In this document: positions 1 through 7,607 of the stretch, one piece after another
Layout: every line of letters starts with the position of its first letter
Numbering within the stretch: position 1 is the stretch's first letter
Source of the DNA: Pseudomonadota bacterium
GTDB lineage: Bacteria > Pseudomonadota > Alphaproteobacteria > Rhizobiales > Beijerinckiaceae
Length of the DNA: 14,186 nt
Direction: 5' to 3'
Assembly (NCBI GenBank): GCA_023423995.1
Contig: JAFAEL010000002.1
Coordinates: 1 to 14,186 of the forward strand
Program-made: the position numbers and the translations under genes
Notes under the pieces: generated by a model
Told to the model about the DNA's origin: nothing
Databases searched by the model: none
The model's input: only the letters and a program-made list of their open reading frames with translations

Positions 1-144
1 TTCGTATAACGCGCGATGCACTCAGGATCAGCAGCGATTTCGGCATATTGCGCAATTTGCAGGCAATTTCCGCAGTAGCTCTTTTGCCTGATCGCGCATC
101 AGCACGGATTGCCGCCGGATCGAGCAGCCTAGGATTTAGGCGCA

Positions 145-159
145 GCTGCCCAGGGCAGC
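145..159. promoter_or_regulatory. 15-bp interrupted palindrome upstream of the glnII promoter
   Basis: GCTGCCC-a-GGGCAGC is a perfect 7-bp inverted repeat around a single base, centred about 52 bp upstream of the predicted sigma-54 start site. It is flanked by two copies of TTAGGCG (136-142 and 167-173). A 10-bp palindrome, ATTGCGCAAT, lies further up at 47-56, next to two direct GCAATTT copies (52-58 and 63-69). Either could be an activator site or, for the GC-rich one, the terminator of a gene outside the window. Neither is a clear NtrC consensus. Confidence 0.3.
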
Positions 160-177
160 CTTCCGCTTAGGCGGTCC

Positions 178-193
178 TGGCACGCTTGCTGCT
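178..193 (+). promoter_or_regulatory. sigma-54 (-24/-12) promoter of glnII
   Basis: TGGCACG-cttg-CTGC at 178-192 matches the RpoN consensus TGGCACR-N4-TTGC with one mismatch. The invariant GG (179-180) and GC (191-192) are separated by exactly 10 bp. The expected transcription start is near 203-205, which leaves a leader of about 58 nt before the glnII ATG at 262. glnII of rhizobia is known to be driven by NtrC plus sigma-54, so position, spacing and gene identity all agree. The promoter is read directly from the sequence; control by NtrC is inferred. Confidence 0.82.
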
Positions 194-261
194 ACGGAGC
201 GTCCGGGTGGCATGACCGGCTCGCACGAGGCAGGGCCGGCAACGCAGGCGAGAGAGCCCGG

Positions 262-1299
262 ATGACGAAGTATAAACTCGAGTACATTTGGCTGGACGGG
301 TACACCCCGACGCCGAACCTGCGCGGCAAGACGCAGATCAAGGAATTTTCGAGCTTCCCGACGCTGGAGCAGCTGCCGCTCTGGGGCTTCGACGGCTCCT
401 CGACGATGCAGGCCGAGGGCCACTCGTCCGATTGCGTGCTGAAGCCGGTCGCCCTCTATCCGGACGCGACGCGCGTCAACGGCGTGCTCGTCATGTGCGA
501 GGTCATGATGCCGGACGGCGTCACCCCGCACCCGTCGAACAAGCGCGCCACCATCCTCGACGACGAGGGCGCCTGGTTCGGCTTCGAGCAGGAGTACTTC
601 TTCTACAAGGACGGCCGCCCGCTCGGCTTCCCGACCGAGGGCTACCCGGCGCCGCAGGGCCCCTACTACACGGGCGTCGGCTACAAGAACGTCGGCTCGG
701 TCGCGCGCGAGATCGTCGAGAAGCATCTCGACCTGTGCCTCGCGGCCGGCATCAACCACGAGGGCATCAATGCCGAGGTGGCGAAGGGCCAGTGGGAGTT
801 CCAGATCTTCGGCAAGGGCTCCAGGACCGCCGCCGACCAGATCTGGATGGCGCGCTACCTCATGATGCGCCTGTGCGAGAGCTACGGCATCGACATCGAG
901 TGGCACTGCAAGCCGCTCGGCGACACCGACTGGAACGGCTCGGGCATGCACTGCAACTTCTCGACCGAGTACATGCGTACTGTCGGCGGGAAGGAGTATT
1001 TCGAGGCCCTGATGGCCCAGTTCGACAAGAACCTGATGGACCACATCGCCGTCTACGGCCCGGACAACGACAAGCGTCTGACCGGCAAGCACGAGACGGC
1101 GCCGTGGAACAAGTTCAGCTACGGCGTCGCCGATCGTGGCGCCTCGATCCGCGTGCCGCATTCCTTCGTGAACAACGGCTACAAGGGCTATCTCGAGGAT
1201 CGCCGCCCGAACTCCATGGGCGACCCCTACCAGATCGCCTCGCAGGTCCTGAAGACGATCTCCGAGGTTCCGACCGCCAAGGTCGCGGCCGCGGCCTGA
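262..1299 (+). CDS. glnII: glutamine synthetase, type II (eukaryotic-like)
   Basis: Cytoplasmic enzyme that makes glutamine from glutamate, ammonia and ATP. The 345-residue length fits the short GSII class rather than the roughly 470-residue GSI. The N-terminal beta-grasp part includes WGFDGSSTMQAEG (41-53). The catalytic part has the metal-site motif GFEQEYFFYK (107-116), NAEVAKGQWEFQ (170-181), the ATP/glutamate region NGSGMHCNF (225-233), HETAPWNKFSYG (277-288) and the arginine-bearing ADRGASIRVP (290-299). All expected active-site blocks are present, so it should be functional. The adenylylation tyrosine loop of GSI is absent, so control is expected at transcription, in keeping with the sigma-54 promoter at 178. 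A GAGAGAG Shine-Dalgarno-like stretch precedes the ATG. The gene stands alone and ends in a hairpin terminator. Most alphaproteobacteria also carry glnA, which is not seen here. Confidence 0.97.
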   Translation: MTKYKLEYIWLDGYTPTPNLRGKTQIKEFSSFPTLEQLPLWGFDGSSTMQAEGHSSDCVLKPVALYPDATRVNGVLVMCEVMMPDGVTPHPSNKRATILDDEGAWFGFEQEYFFYKDGRPLGFPTEGYPAPQGPYYTGVGYKNVGSVAREIVEKHLDLCLAAGINHEGINAEVAKGQWEFQIFGKGSRTAADQIWMARYLMMRLCESYGIDIEWHCKPLGDTDWNGSGMHCNFSTEYMRTVGGKEYFEALMAQFDKNLMDHIAVYGPDNDKRLTGKHETAPWNKFSYGVADRGASIRVPHSFVNNGYKGYLEDRRPNSMGDPYQIASQVLKTISEVPTAKVAAAA

Positions 1300-1306
1300 T
1301 CTTGCT

Positions 1307-1339
1307 CCCGGCGCGGGCACGCCCCGCGCCGGGCCTTTT
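1307..1339 (+). terminator. intrinsic terminator after glnII
   Basis: CCCGGCGCGGG (1307-1317) and CCCGCGCCGGG (1323-1333) form a perfect 11-bp stem with a 5-nt loop, followed by CCTTTTC. It begins 8 nt after the glnII stop codon. The stem is very strong; the T tract is short (four T), as is usual in high-GC genomes. Confidence 0.85.
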
Positions 1340-1465
1340 CGCCGGCCGCGAAGAGCGCCGGCTTGCAAGGCGCGCATCGGCTGTCGAGCAGCCCGGCCGC
1401 CGGATGCATGCGCGGACGCACAGCCTGCCGCCAGCGGCGGAGGCATGACCGCTCGAAGGTGACAC

Positions 1466-1825
1466 GTGGAAATGACGGGGCGACGGTACCGGGCCAATCT
1501 GCCCGCGCCGGAGGACACGACGCTTTCCGGTTCGACACCACTCCTGACGCCCGGCTTCCTCCGCTTCGTTGGGGAATTGCTGTTCGGGGAGCGCTGGCAG
1601 ACGCCTCTCGCGACCTATCTCGGCGACTTCCGCGGCAGGCCGGTCAACCCGGCCGTGATCCACAATTGGACGACCGCGACGCGCTCGGTGCCGGACTGGG
1701 TCGCAGGCGCTCTCGTGGCCGCGCTCGAAGACCGCCGCACGGATTGGCAGCAGCGGGCCCAGACGGCCCGCGAGGTCGCCGACAGGATCCGATCAGGTCA
1801 CGGCAGCGGGCCGCTCCCGAGCTGA
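1466..1825 (+). CDS. small protein of unknown function with probable HTH domain
   Basis: Not recognised as a named family. The 119-residue product starts at GTG 1466, or ATG 1472 two codons later; AAGGTG at 1456-1461 could serve either. Residues from about 27 to 90 read like a Cro/XRE-type helix-turn-helix. A first helix FLRFVGELLFG is followed by WQTPLATYLG, then NPAVIHNWTTATRSVPDWVAGAL, where 'W-x(4-5)-R-x-(V/I)-P' is the usual spacing after a recognition helix. The middle has an unusual insertion (DFRGRPVN). The C-terminus (TDWQQRAQTAREVADRI) is likely helical. No signal peptide or membrane segment is seen. It lies behind the glnII terminator and converges on paoC with a 68-bp gap, so it is probably its own transcription unit. 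DNA binding is inferred only. Confidence 0.7.
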   Translation: MEMTGRRYRANLPAPEDTTLSGSTPLLTPGFLRFVGELLFGERWQTPLATYLGDFRGRPVNPAVIHNWTTATRSVPDWVAGALVAALEDRRTDWQQRAQTAREVADRIRSGHGSGPLPS

Positions 1826-1893
1826 GGCCGGACGGCCCCGCTCGCCCTATCCACCCCGCATCCCGGCGCACCGCTTGCGAGGCGCCCCGTTCC

Positions 1894-4113
1894 TCATGCC
1901 GCCTCGGGCAGCCGCGTCAGGAGCTTGTCGAGCGTAACCGGGTAATCGCGCACGCGGATGCCCGTCGCGTTGTAGACGGCGTTCGCGATCGCGGCCCCGA
2001 CCCCGCATAGCCCGAGTTCGCCGACGCCCTTGGCCTTCATGGGCGAGGACATCGGGTCCGTCTCGTCCATGAAGATCACCTCCTGGTGCGGGACGTCGGC
2101 ATGGACCGGGACCTCGTAGCCGGCAAGGTCGTGATTGACGAAGAAGCCCCGCCGCGTGTCGACCGCGAGTTCCTCCATCAGGGCCGCGCCGACGCCCATC
2201 GTCATGGCGCCGATGACCTGGCTGCGGGCCGATTTCGGGTTGATGATCCGCCCCGCGGCGCAGACGGCCAGCATGCGCCGCACCCGGACCTCGGCCGTGT
2301 AGGCATCGACCGCCACCTCGACGAAATGGCCCGCGAAGGTCGATTGCTGCTGCTTCTTGGACAGGTCGCCGTACTCGATCAGGTCTTCCGCCACGAGCTC
2401 GCCCGAACGTGCAGCTTCGGCGAGCGGCACGTTGCGGTTGCCGGCCCGGACCTCGCCATCGGCGAAGGCCGCGTCGGCCGAGTTGAAGCCGAGCTTCTGC
2501 GCCACGGCCTCCCGCAGCTTCACGCAGGCCGCGTAGACGCCGGCGGTCGAATTGTTCGCGCCCCACTGGCCTCCCGAGCCGGCCCCGGCCGGGAAGTCGG
2601 AATCGCCGAGCCGGACCACGACCTTCTCCAGCGGCACGCCCATCATCTCGGCCGCCGTCTGGGCGATAATCGTGTAGCTCCCGGTGCCGATATCGGTCAT
2701 GTCGGTCTCGACCGTCACGATCCCACGGCCGTCGAGACGCACGCGAGCGGCCGACTTCGTCAGCAGGTTGTTGCGGAATCCGGCCGCCATGCCCATGCCG
2801 ACGAGCCATTTGCCGTCGCGGGCCTGGCCCGGCTGCGGGTTGCGCTTCGCCCATCCGAACTTGTCGGCGCCAAGGCGCAGGCAGCCGACGAGGTTGCGGT
2901 GCGAGAAGGCGCGGTCCGGCTTCTCGGGATCGACCTGCGTGTCGTTGCGGATGCGGAACTCGACGGGATCGAGCCCGAGCTTCTCGGCCATCTCGTCCAT
3001 GGCGATCTCGAGCGCCATCAGGCCCGGCGCCTCGCCCGGCGCCCGCATGGCGTTCCCTTCCGGCAGGTCGAGATGCGCGAGCTTCATGGAGGTGAGGCGG
3101 TTCGCCCCGGCATAGAGCAGCTTCGTCTGCTGGGTCGCGGTCTCGGGCTTGCCGTCCGGCAGGTTCCCCGAAGTGCTCTCGTGGGCGATCGCCGTGATGA
3201 TGCCCTCCGGATTCGCCCCGATCCGGATGCGCTGGATGGTGGCCGGCCGGTGCGTGGTGTTGTTCGGGATGAGCGGGCGGGTCAGCGCCACCTTCACGGG
3301 CCGCTGCGCCGCCTTCGCGGCCAAAGCCGCGAGCACCGCGTCGGCACGGATGAAGAGCTTTCCGCCGAAACCACCGCCGATATAGGGCGAGTCGAGCCGG
3401 ACATTCTCGGGCTTGATCCCGAGGATCTTGGCCATGCTCTCCTTGCCCCAGGCGATCATCTGGTTCGAGGTCCAGAGCGTGAGCTTGTCGCCGGACCAGG
3501 CCGCCACGGTCGCGTGCGGCTCCATCATGGCGTGCGACTCGTCGGCCGTCGTGTAGGTCTCGTCCAGCTTCACGGGCGCGGCCGCGAAGGCGCCCTCGAA
3601 ATCGCCGATCCGGTCCTCCGGACCTCCCCCGCTGCCCTCGCCGCTTTCCGCCGCGACGGGCTTTGCAGCCGAAGCCTCGGCCGCGAGATCGAACTTGCCC
3701 GCCTCCGGCGCATAATCGACGCGCACCAGGAAGGAGGCGGCGCGCGCCTGCTCGAAGGTCTCGGCCACCACGACGGCGATCGCCTGGTGGTAGTGCTGCA
3801 CCTCGTCGCCGCCGAAGAGATAGGCCGCATTCATCCGGCCGCGTTCCAGGCGGGGCGTGTCGAGCGTGGTGACGATGGTGACGACGCCGGGCGCCCGGCG
3901 CGCGTCATCGACGTGGATCGCCTTGATGCGTCCCTTCGGGATGGTCGCACCGAGGACGAAGCCATAGGCCTGGTTCGGCGCCACGTCGTGCCGCTCGAAA
4001 GCATAGGGGGCGGTGCCGGTCGTCTTGTACTTGCCGTCGATCCGGTCCGTCGGTTTCCCGACGACCTTCATCTGGTCGATCGGATTGGTCGTGGCTGGCG
4101 TGTCGAACTTCAT
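1894..4113 (-). CDS. paoC: aldehyde oxidoreductase, molybdopterin-binding subunit (PaoC-like)
   Basis: Large subunit of a xanthine-dehydrogenase-family molybdenum hydroxylase; its closest match from memory is E. coli PaoC (YagR), which oxidises aromatic aldehydes to acids. The 739-residue length is close to the usual 732. An N-terminal 'hammerhead' domain (about 18-140) carries VGKPTDRIDGKYKTTGTAPYA. The cofactor-binding domain has MEPH (197-200), GGGFGGK (246-252) and NAMRAPGEAPG (354-364). The C-terminal GVGELGLCGVGAAIANA places the family's catalytic glutamate at residue 699. There is no signal peptide of its own; in the Pao family the complex is exported by the Tat signal on the small subunit. 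The start is 3 nt after the paoB stop, with GAGG upstream. It is the last gene of the set: no PaoD/XdhC-type maturation factor follows. Confidence 0.93.
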   Translation of the reverse strand: MKFDTPATTNPIDQMKVVGKPTDRIDGKYKTTGTAPYAFERHDVAPNQAYGFVLGATIPKGRIKAIHVDDARRAPGVVTIVTTLDTPRLERGRMNAAYLFGGDEVQHYHQAIAVVVAETFEQARAASFLVRVDYAPEAGKFDLAAEASAAKPVAAESGEGSGGGPEDRIGDFEGAFAAAPVKLDETYTTADESHAMMEPHATVAAWSGDKLTLWTSNQMIAWGKESMAKILGIKPENVRLDSPYIGGGFGGKLFIRADAVLAALAAKAAQRPVKVALTRPLIPNNTTHRPATIQRIRIGANPEGIITAIAHESTSGNLPDGKPETATQQTKLLYAGANRLTSMKLAHLDLPEGNAMRAPGEAPGLMALEIAMDEMAEKLGLDPVEFRIRNDTQVDPEKPDRAFSHRNLVGCLRLGADKFGWAKRNPQPGQARDGKWLVGMGMAAGFRNNLLTKSAARVRLDGRGIVTVETDMTDIGTGSYTIIAQTAAEMMGVPLEKVVVRLGDSDFPAGAGSGGQWGANNSTAGVYAACVKLREAVAQKLGFNSADAAFADGEVRAGNRNVPLAEAARSGELVAEDLIEYGDLSKKQQQSTFAGHFVEVAVDAYTAEVRVRRMLAVCAAGRIINPKSARSQVIGAMTMGVGAALMEELAVDTRRGFFVNHDLAGYEVPVHADVPHQEVIFMDETDPMSSPMKAKGVGELGLCGVGAAIANAVYNATGIRVRDYPVTLDKLLTRLPEAA

Positions 4114-4116
4114 GGC

Positions 4117-5067
4117 TCAGGACCTCGCTTCAGCCAGGACGGCGCTCAGCGTCCGCTCGGCGAGCGGGAGCTTGAAGGCGTTCTCATGGGTGGGCCTGGC
4201 GCCATCCAGCATCGCGGAGGCGGCGGCCTTGGCGCCGCGCGGCAGCTCGGCTTCGGCAGCCTCGACCCGCCAGGGCTTGTGGGCCACCCCGCCGAGGGCG
4301 ACGCGCCCGCTGCCGTCCCGCTGGACGACCGCCGCCACGGAGACGAGCGCGAAGGCATAGGAGGCCCGGTCGCGCACCTTGCGGTAGATCTGCTTGCCGC
4401 CGAGCGGCTTCGGCAGCGTCACGGCCGTGATCAGCTCGCCCTGCTCCAAAGCCGTCTCGATATGCGGCGTGTCGCCGGGCAGCTTGTGGAACTCGGCAAT
4501 GGGGATGGAGCGCGCCGCGCCGTCCGCCTTCACGGTTTCGACCGTGGCATCCAGCGCGCGCATCGCCACCGCCATGTCGGACGGGTTTGTGGCGATGCAG
4601 GCCTCGCTGGCTCCGATCACCGCGAGTTGCCGGCTCACGCCGCCGATCGCCGAGCAGCCCGAGCCCGGCTCGCGCTTATTGCAGGGCTGTGCGGTGTCGT
4701 AGAAATACGGGCAGCGGGTGCGCTGCAGGAGGTTGCCGGCCGTCGTCGCCTTGTTGCGCAGCTGCCCGGAGGCGCCGGCCAGCAAGGCGCGGGACAGCAC
4801 GCCGTAATCGCGCCGCACGCGCTCGTTCGCAGCGAGGTCGGTGTTGCGCACCAGCGCCCCAATGCGCAGGCCGCCCTGCGGCGTCGGCTCGATCGTGTCG
4901 AGTTTCAGCCCGTTCACGTCGACGAGATGCTCGGGCGTCTCGATCTGCAGCTTCATCAGGTCGAGCAGGTTCGTGCCGCCTGCGATGAACTTCGCGCCGG
5001 GCGTCCTGGCGACGGCAGCCGCGGCCTCGGCCGGGCTCTTCGCACGCTCGTAGGTGAAGGCCCTCAT
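4117..5067 (-). CDS. paoB: aldehyde oxidoreductase, FAD-binding subunit with extra Fe-S cluster (PaoB-like)
   Basis: Medium subunit that passes electrons between the 2Fe-2S centres and FAD. The protein of 316 residues has the family's FAD motifs [12 protein letters not shown] (27-38) and [13 protein letters not shown] (108-120). Between the FAD domain halves, cysteines 119, 129, 138 and 157 lie in [20 protein letters not shown] and EACIA. This is the four-cysteine arrangement known to hold an additional [4Fe-4S] cluster in E. coli PaoB. The C-terminal domain (about 215-316) is the CO-dehydrogenase flavoprotein C-terminal fold. The start chosen is the ATG at 5067, which overlaps the paoA stop (ATGA) and begins [11 protein letters not shown]; upstream in-frame codons are paoA read in another frame. 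Translational coupling to paoA is likely. Confidence 0.92.
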   Translation of the reverse strand: MRAFTYERAKSPAEAAAAVARTPGAKFIAGGTNLLDLMKLQIETPEHLVDVNGLKLDTIEPTPQGGLRIGALVRNTDLAANERVRRDYGVLSRALLAGASGQLRNKATTAGNLLQRTRCPYFYDTAQPCNKREPGSGCSAIGGVSRQLAVIGASEACIATNPSDMAVAMRALDATVETVKADGAARSIPIAEFHKLPGDTPHIETALEQGELITAVTLPKPLGGKQIYRKVRDRASYAFALVSVAAVVQRDGSGRVALGGVAHKPWRVEAAEAELPRGAKAAASAMLDGARPTHENAFKLPLAERTLSAVLAEARS

Positions 5068-5711
5068 CCCTGCCTCCTCGACGGCTGGCCGGCGACTTCG
5101 GTCATCGCCTCGACGATGTTGGAATAGGCGCCGCAGCGGCAGATGTTGCCGCTCATGCGCTCGCGGATCTCGGCCTCGCTCAGCTCGACCGGCGCCGTGA
5201 TGTCGGCTGTCGCATGGCTCGGGATGCCGGCCTTGATCTCGTCCAGCACGGCGATTCCGGAGACGATCTGGCCGGGCGTGCAGTAGCCGCACTGGTAGCC
5301 GTCGTGCCTCACGAAGGCGGCCTGCATGGGATGCAGGTTCTCGGGCGTGCCGAGGCCTTCGATGGTGGTGACCTCGCTTCCCTCGTGCATGAGAGCGAGC
5401 GTGAGGCAGGAATTGATCCGGACCCCGTCCACGATCACCGTGCAGGCGCCGCACTGGCCGTGGTCGCAGCCCTTCTTCGAGCCGGTGAGCTGCAGATTCT
5501 CCCGCAGCAGGTCGAGCAGGGTCGTGCGCGTATCGACATCGAGAGACCAGGCCTGCCCGTTCACCTTCATCGAAACGCGGCTCATCACGGGCGTGCCGAC
5601 CGGCGCGGGCTGCGCCCGTGCGCCGAGCGGTGCGCTCGCCATCGCGGCGCAGGCGCCGGCGCCGACCATCAGGCCGCGCCTGTCAACGTTGAGATCGCCG
5701 GGACCCGGCAT
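5064..5711 (-). CDS. paoA: aldehyde oxidoreductase, 2Fe-2S subunit with Tat signal (PaoA-like)
   Basis: Small subunit with two [2Fe-2S] clusters. Counted from the chosen start (215 residues), the plant-type ferredoxin domain has C82-x4-C87-x2-C90 ([10 protein letters not shown]) and C102. The all-helical domain has C141-x2-C144 and C191-x-C193 (CRCGAY). The N-terminus [12 protein letters not shown] followed by an Ala-rich stretch ending GARAQ is a twin-arginine export signal, so the folded complex should reach the periplasm, as PaoABC does. The start at 5711 is preferred because GGAGG (5717-5721) lies 5 nt upstream and it leaves a short n-region. The longer reading from 5777 adds 22 residues with codons atypical of the gene (CGA, CTT, CCA) and only a poor Shine-Dalgarno. 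First gene of paoABC, with a 4-nt overlap into paoB. Confidence 0.93.
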   Translation of the reverse strand: MPGPGDLNVDRRGLMVGAGACAAMASAPLGARAQPAPVGTPVMSRVSMKVNGQAWSLDVDTRTTLLDLLRENLQLTGSKKGCDHGQCGACTVIVDGVRINSCLTLALMHEGSEVTTIEGLGTPENLHPMQAAFVRHDGYQCGYCTPGQIVSGIAVLDEIKAGIPSHATADITAPVELSEAEIRERMSGNICRCGAYSNIVEAMTEVAGQPSRRQG

Positions 5712-5716
5712 CGCGG

Positions 5717-5721
5717 CCTCC
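5717..5721 (-). promoter_or_regulatory. ribosome binding site that decides the paoA start
   Basis: On the minus strand GGAGG is followed by CCGCG and then ATG (5711-5709), ideal 5-nt spacing. The more distal ATG at 5777 has only GCGGAACA before it. Confidence 0.65.
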
Positions 5722-5821
5722 ATCTGCTCGACTGGGAACGGCCGAAGCGAGTACGACCGCGGTCGCGCCTCGTTCATTGTTCCGCAGCGAACATTTCCCG
5801 GGCGACCAGCCTGTAACGATT

Positions 5822-5843
5822 AAAAACTCGAGCCGGTTCGGCT
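5822..5843 (-). terminator. terminator-like hairpin between the ligase gene and paoA
   Basis: On the minus strand AGCCG-aac-CGGCT (5843-5831) forms a 5-bp stem with a 3-nt loop, followed by CGAG and TTTTT (5826-5822). It could end the importer/ligase transcript about 150 nt past the ligase stop, or act as an attenuator ahead of paoA. The stem is short and the T run is offset by 4 nt, so this is tentative. A second stem lies closer to the ligase stop: GGCCGGA/TCCGGCC (5917-5923 with 5931-5937), with no T run. Confidence 0.4.
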
Positions 5844-5891
5844 GCCTGGAAAATTGGCAGGTCCTGGAATCCGTCGGCCGATGCCTCTGGA
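5842..5891 (-). promoter_or_regulatory. repeats in the paoA upstream region, candidate operator
   Basis: On the minus strand TTCCAGG occurs at 5869-5863 and 5851-5845, 18 bp apart, with a near copy TTCCAGA at 5891-5885. An inverted repeat CTGCC-N9-GGCAG spans 5860-5842. The group lies about 130-180 bp upstream of the paoA start, inside the only long gap in the minus-strand gene series. Binding by a regulator is a guess; no clear -35/-10 pair was recognised. Confidence 0.3.
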
Positions 5892-5990
5892 ATCACTGAC
5901 GAAACGGGATGCGGCAGGCCGGATCGGGCGTCCGGCCGAAGCGCCTGCGACAATATCCCCCCGGCCCGATCCCGGGGCGCGGCGGCAGGC

Positions 5991-7607
5991 TCAGGCCGCA
6001 GTTCCGCCGCCGATCGTCTCCCGAAGCTGCCGCTTCAGGACCTTGCCGTTGGCGTTTCGCGGGAGCGGTTCCTGCGCAAACGTGACCGTCTCGGGAACCT
6101 TGTAATCCGCGAGGTTGCGGCGGCAGAGCTCCTGCAGGTCGCCAGCCGCGACCTCCGCGCGGCGATGCACGAAGGCATGGACGCGCTCGCCCAGGACGGG
6201 ACAGGGAACGCCCACGACGGCGCATTCCACCACGGCCTCGTGGCTCGCCAGCACGGTCTCCACCTCGGCCGTGAACACCTTGTAGCCGCCGCGATTGATC
6301 ATGTCCTTCTTGCGGTCGAACACCCGCACGAAGCCGTCCCGGTCGATCGAGCCGACATCGCCCGAATGCCAGAAGCCGCCCGTGAAGCCCGATCTCGTCG
6401 CCTCCGGGTTCCGCCAGTAGCCCGACACCACGGCCGGGCCGTGGATCCAGATCTCGCCCGTCTCGCCCGGCGCCACCTCGCGCCCCTCGTCGTCCACGAC
6501 GAGGAGGGTCGCGCCGGGCACCGGAAGGCCGACGCTGTCGCGGTGGCTCGCCGTGAAGCGCGACGGCATGATGGTCGCGGGCGAGGAGGTCTCCGTGGCG
6601 CCGTAGGCGTTCATCAGCCCGAGGCCGGGCAGCGCCTCGGCCAGCCGCTCGATCGTCGGCACCGGCATCGGCGCGCCGCCATAGCCGCCGACCCGCCAGG
6701 CCGAGAGGTCGTGCATCGCGAAGTCGGGCTGCAGCAGGCAGAGATTGTACATGGCCGGCACCATGACGGTGTGGGTCACCCGCTCGCGGGATGCCACGGC
6801 CAGGAAGTCGGCCGCCTTGAAGCCCGGGATGACCACGAGCGTGCCGCCGCAGCGCGCCATGGCGAGCGCATTCGCGACGAGGCCCGTCACATGGCTCAGC
6901 GGCACCGCCGCGATCGACCGGTCCGAAGGGCCGAGCTCCATGCAATGGACGTAGACGCTGGCCGAGTGGACGAGGCCCAGCCCGGTCAGCATGGCGCCCT
7001 TGGGGCGGCCGGTGGTGCCGGACGTGTAGAGGATGATTGCGGTGTCGTCCTCGTGCACCTCGGCCGGTGCCGGCGCATCTTCGTGACCCTCGAGGGCGGA
7101 CCAGCCGTTCCCGTCCGCCGCCGACCCGCCCGCCGCGACCACGTGCAGGAGGTCGGGAACGCTTTCCGGAGCCGGCACGAGGGGGAGAAGGTCGCTTTCG
7201 CAGAGAAGAAGCCGGGCGCCGCTGTCGTTCAGCGCATGCGCGATCTCCGGCGTCTGCTGGCGAATGCCGAGCGGAACCACGACCGCCCCGAGGCGCGCGA
7301 CGGCGAACAGCGCCAGGATGAACTCGGCGCGGTTGCCGAGAAGCAGGGCCACCCTGTCGCCCGGACCGACGCCGCGCGCCGCGAGCCCTCCGGCGGCGCG
7401 GCCGCTGCGCTCCAGGATCTCGGCCCAGGTGAGGCGGAGCTCGCCGACGACGAGCCCCTCCCCGGCTCCGTTCAGGGCGACGGCGTGCTGGAGAAGGCCG
7501 AAGAGCGAGCGCGGCCGATCCGGAAAGCAGGCGACGACGCGATCGCCCCAATGCGCCTCCCGGCGCAGCGGCGGGACCGCCCCGCCGGACCAGTCATGCA
7601 CTGCCAT
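5991..7607 (-). CDS. AMP-forming acyl-CoA synthetase / aromatic acid-CoA ligase
   Basis: Class I adenylate-forming enzyme of 538 residues, predicted to activate a carboxylic acid with ATP and join it to CoA in the cytoplasm. Visible core motifs are the phosphate-binding loop LYTSGTTGRPKGAM (193-206), NAYGATETSS (A5), the GFWHSGDVG aspartate (A7), the hinge DRKKDMINRGGYKV (A8), and NGKVLKRQLRE near the C-terminus with the catalytic lysine at 522. No signal peptide is seen. The ATG at 7607 lies within the 3' end of the LivF-like gene (14-bp overlap), with GGAG 9 nt upstream, so it is co-transcribed with and probably coupled to the importer. The substrate cannot be read from the motifs. The importer and aldehyde oxidase next door suggest an aromatic or similar acid, but a medium-chain fatty acid is possible. 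Confidence 0.92.
   Translation of the reverse strand: MAVHDWSGGAVPPLRREAHWGDRVVACFPDRPRSLFGLLQHAVALNGAGEGLVVGELRLTWAEILERSGRAAGGLAARGVGPGDRVALLLGNRAEFILALFAVARLGAVVVPLGIRQQTPEIAHALNDSGARLLLCESDLLPLVPAPESVPDLLHVVAAGGSAADGNGWSALEGHEDAPAPAEVHEDDTAIILYTSGTTGRPKGAMLTGLGLVHSASVYVHCMELGPSDRSIAAVPLSHVTGLVANALAMARCGGTLVVIPGFKAADFLAVASRERVTHTVMVPAMYNLCLLQPDFAMHDLSAWRVGGYGGAPMPVPTIERLAEALPGLGLMNAYGATETSSPATIMPSRFTASHRDSVGLPVPGATLLVVDDEGREVAPGETGEIWIHGPAVVSGYWRNPEATRSGFTGGFWHSGDVGSIDRDGFVRVFDRKKDMINRGGYKVFTAEVETVLASHEAVVECAVVGVPCPVLGERVHAFVHRRAEVAAGDLQELCRRNLADYKVPETVTFAQEPLPRNANGKVLKRQLRETIGGGTAA

Noticed and set aside
136..1518. 460-codon open frame on the minus strand across glnII
   Set aside because: It is antisense to an unmistakable glutamine synthetase; the product is Arg/Ala/Val-rich without motifs, as expected from complementing GC-rich codons.
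2086..5127. 1013-codon open frame on the plus strand across paoC and paoB
   Set aside because: Long only because of high GC; the His/Arg/Asp-rich translation has no recognisable domain, while the opposite strand encodes complete molybdenum hydroxylase subunits.
1894..5711. Identity as 4-hydroxybenzoyl-CoA reductase (HbaBCD/HcrABC), suggested by the nearby CoA ligase and the extra cluster in the FAD subunit
   Set aside because: The small subunit carries a Tat export signal, and all three subunits resemble PaoABC more closely in length and motifs. A CoA-thioester reductase would work in the cytoplasm after the ligase.
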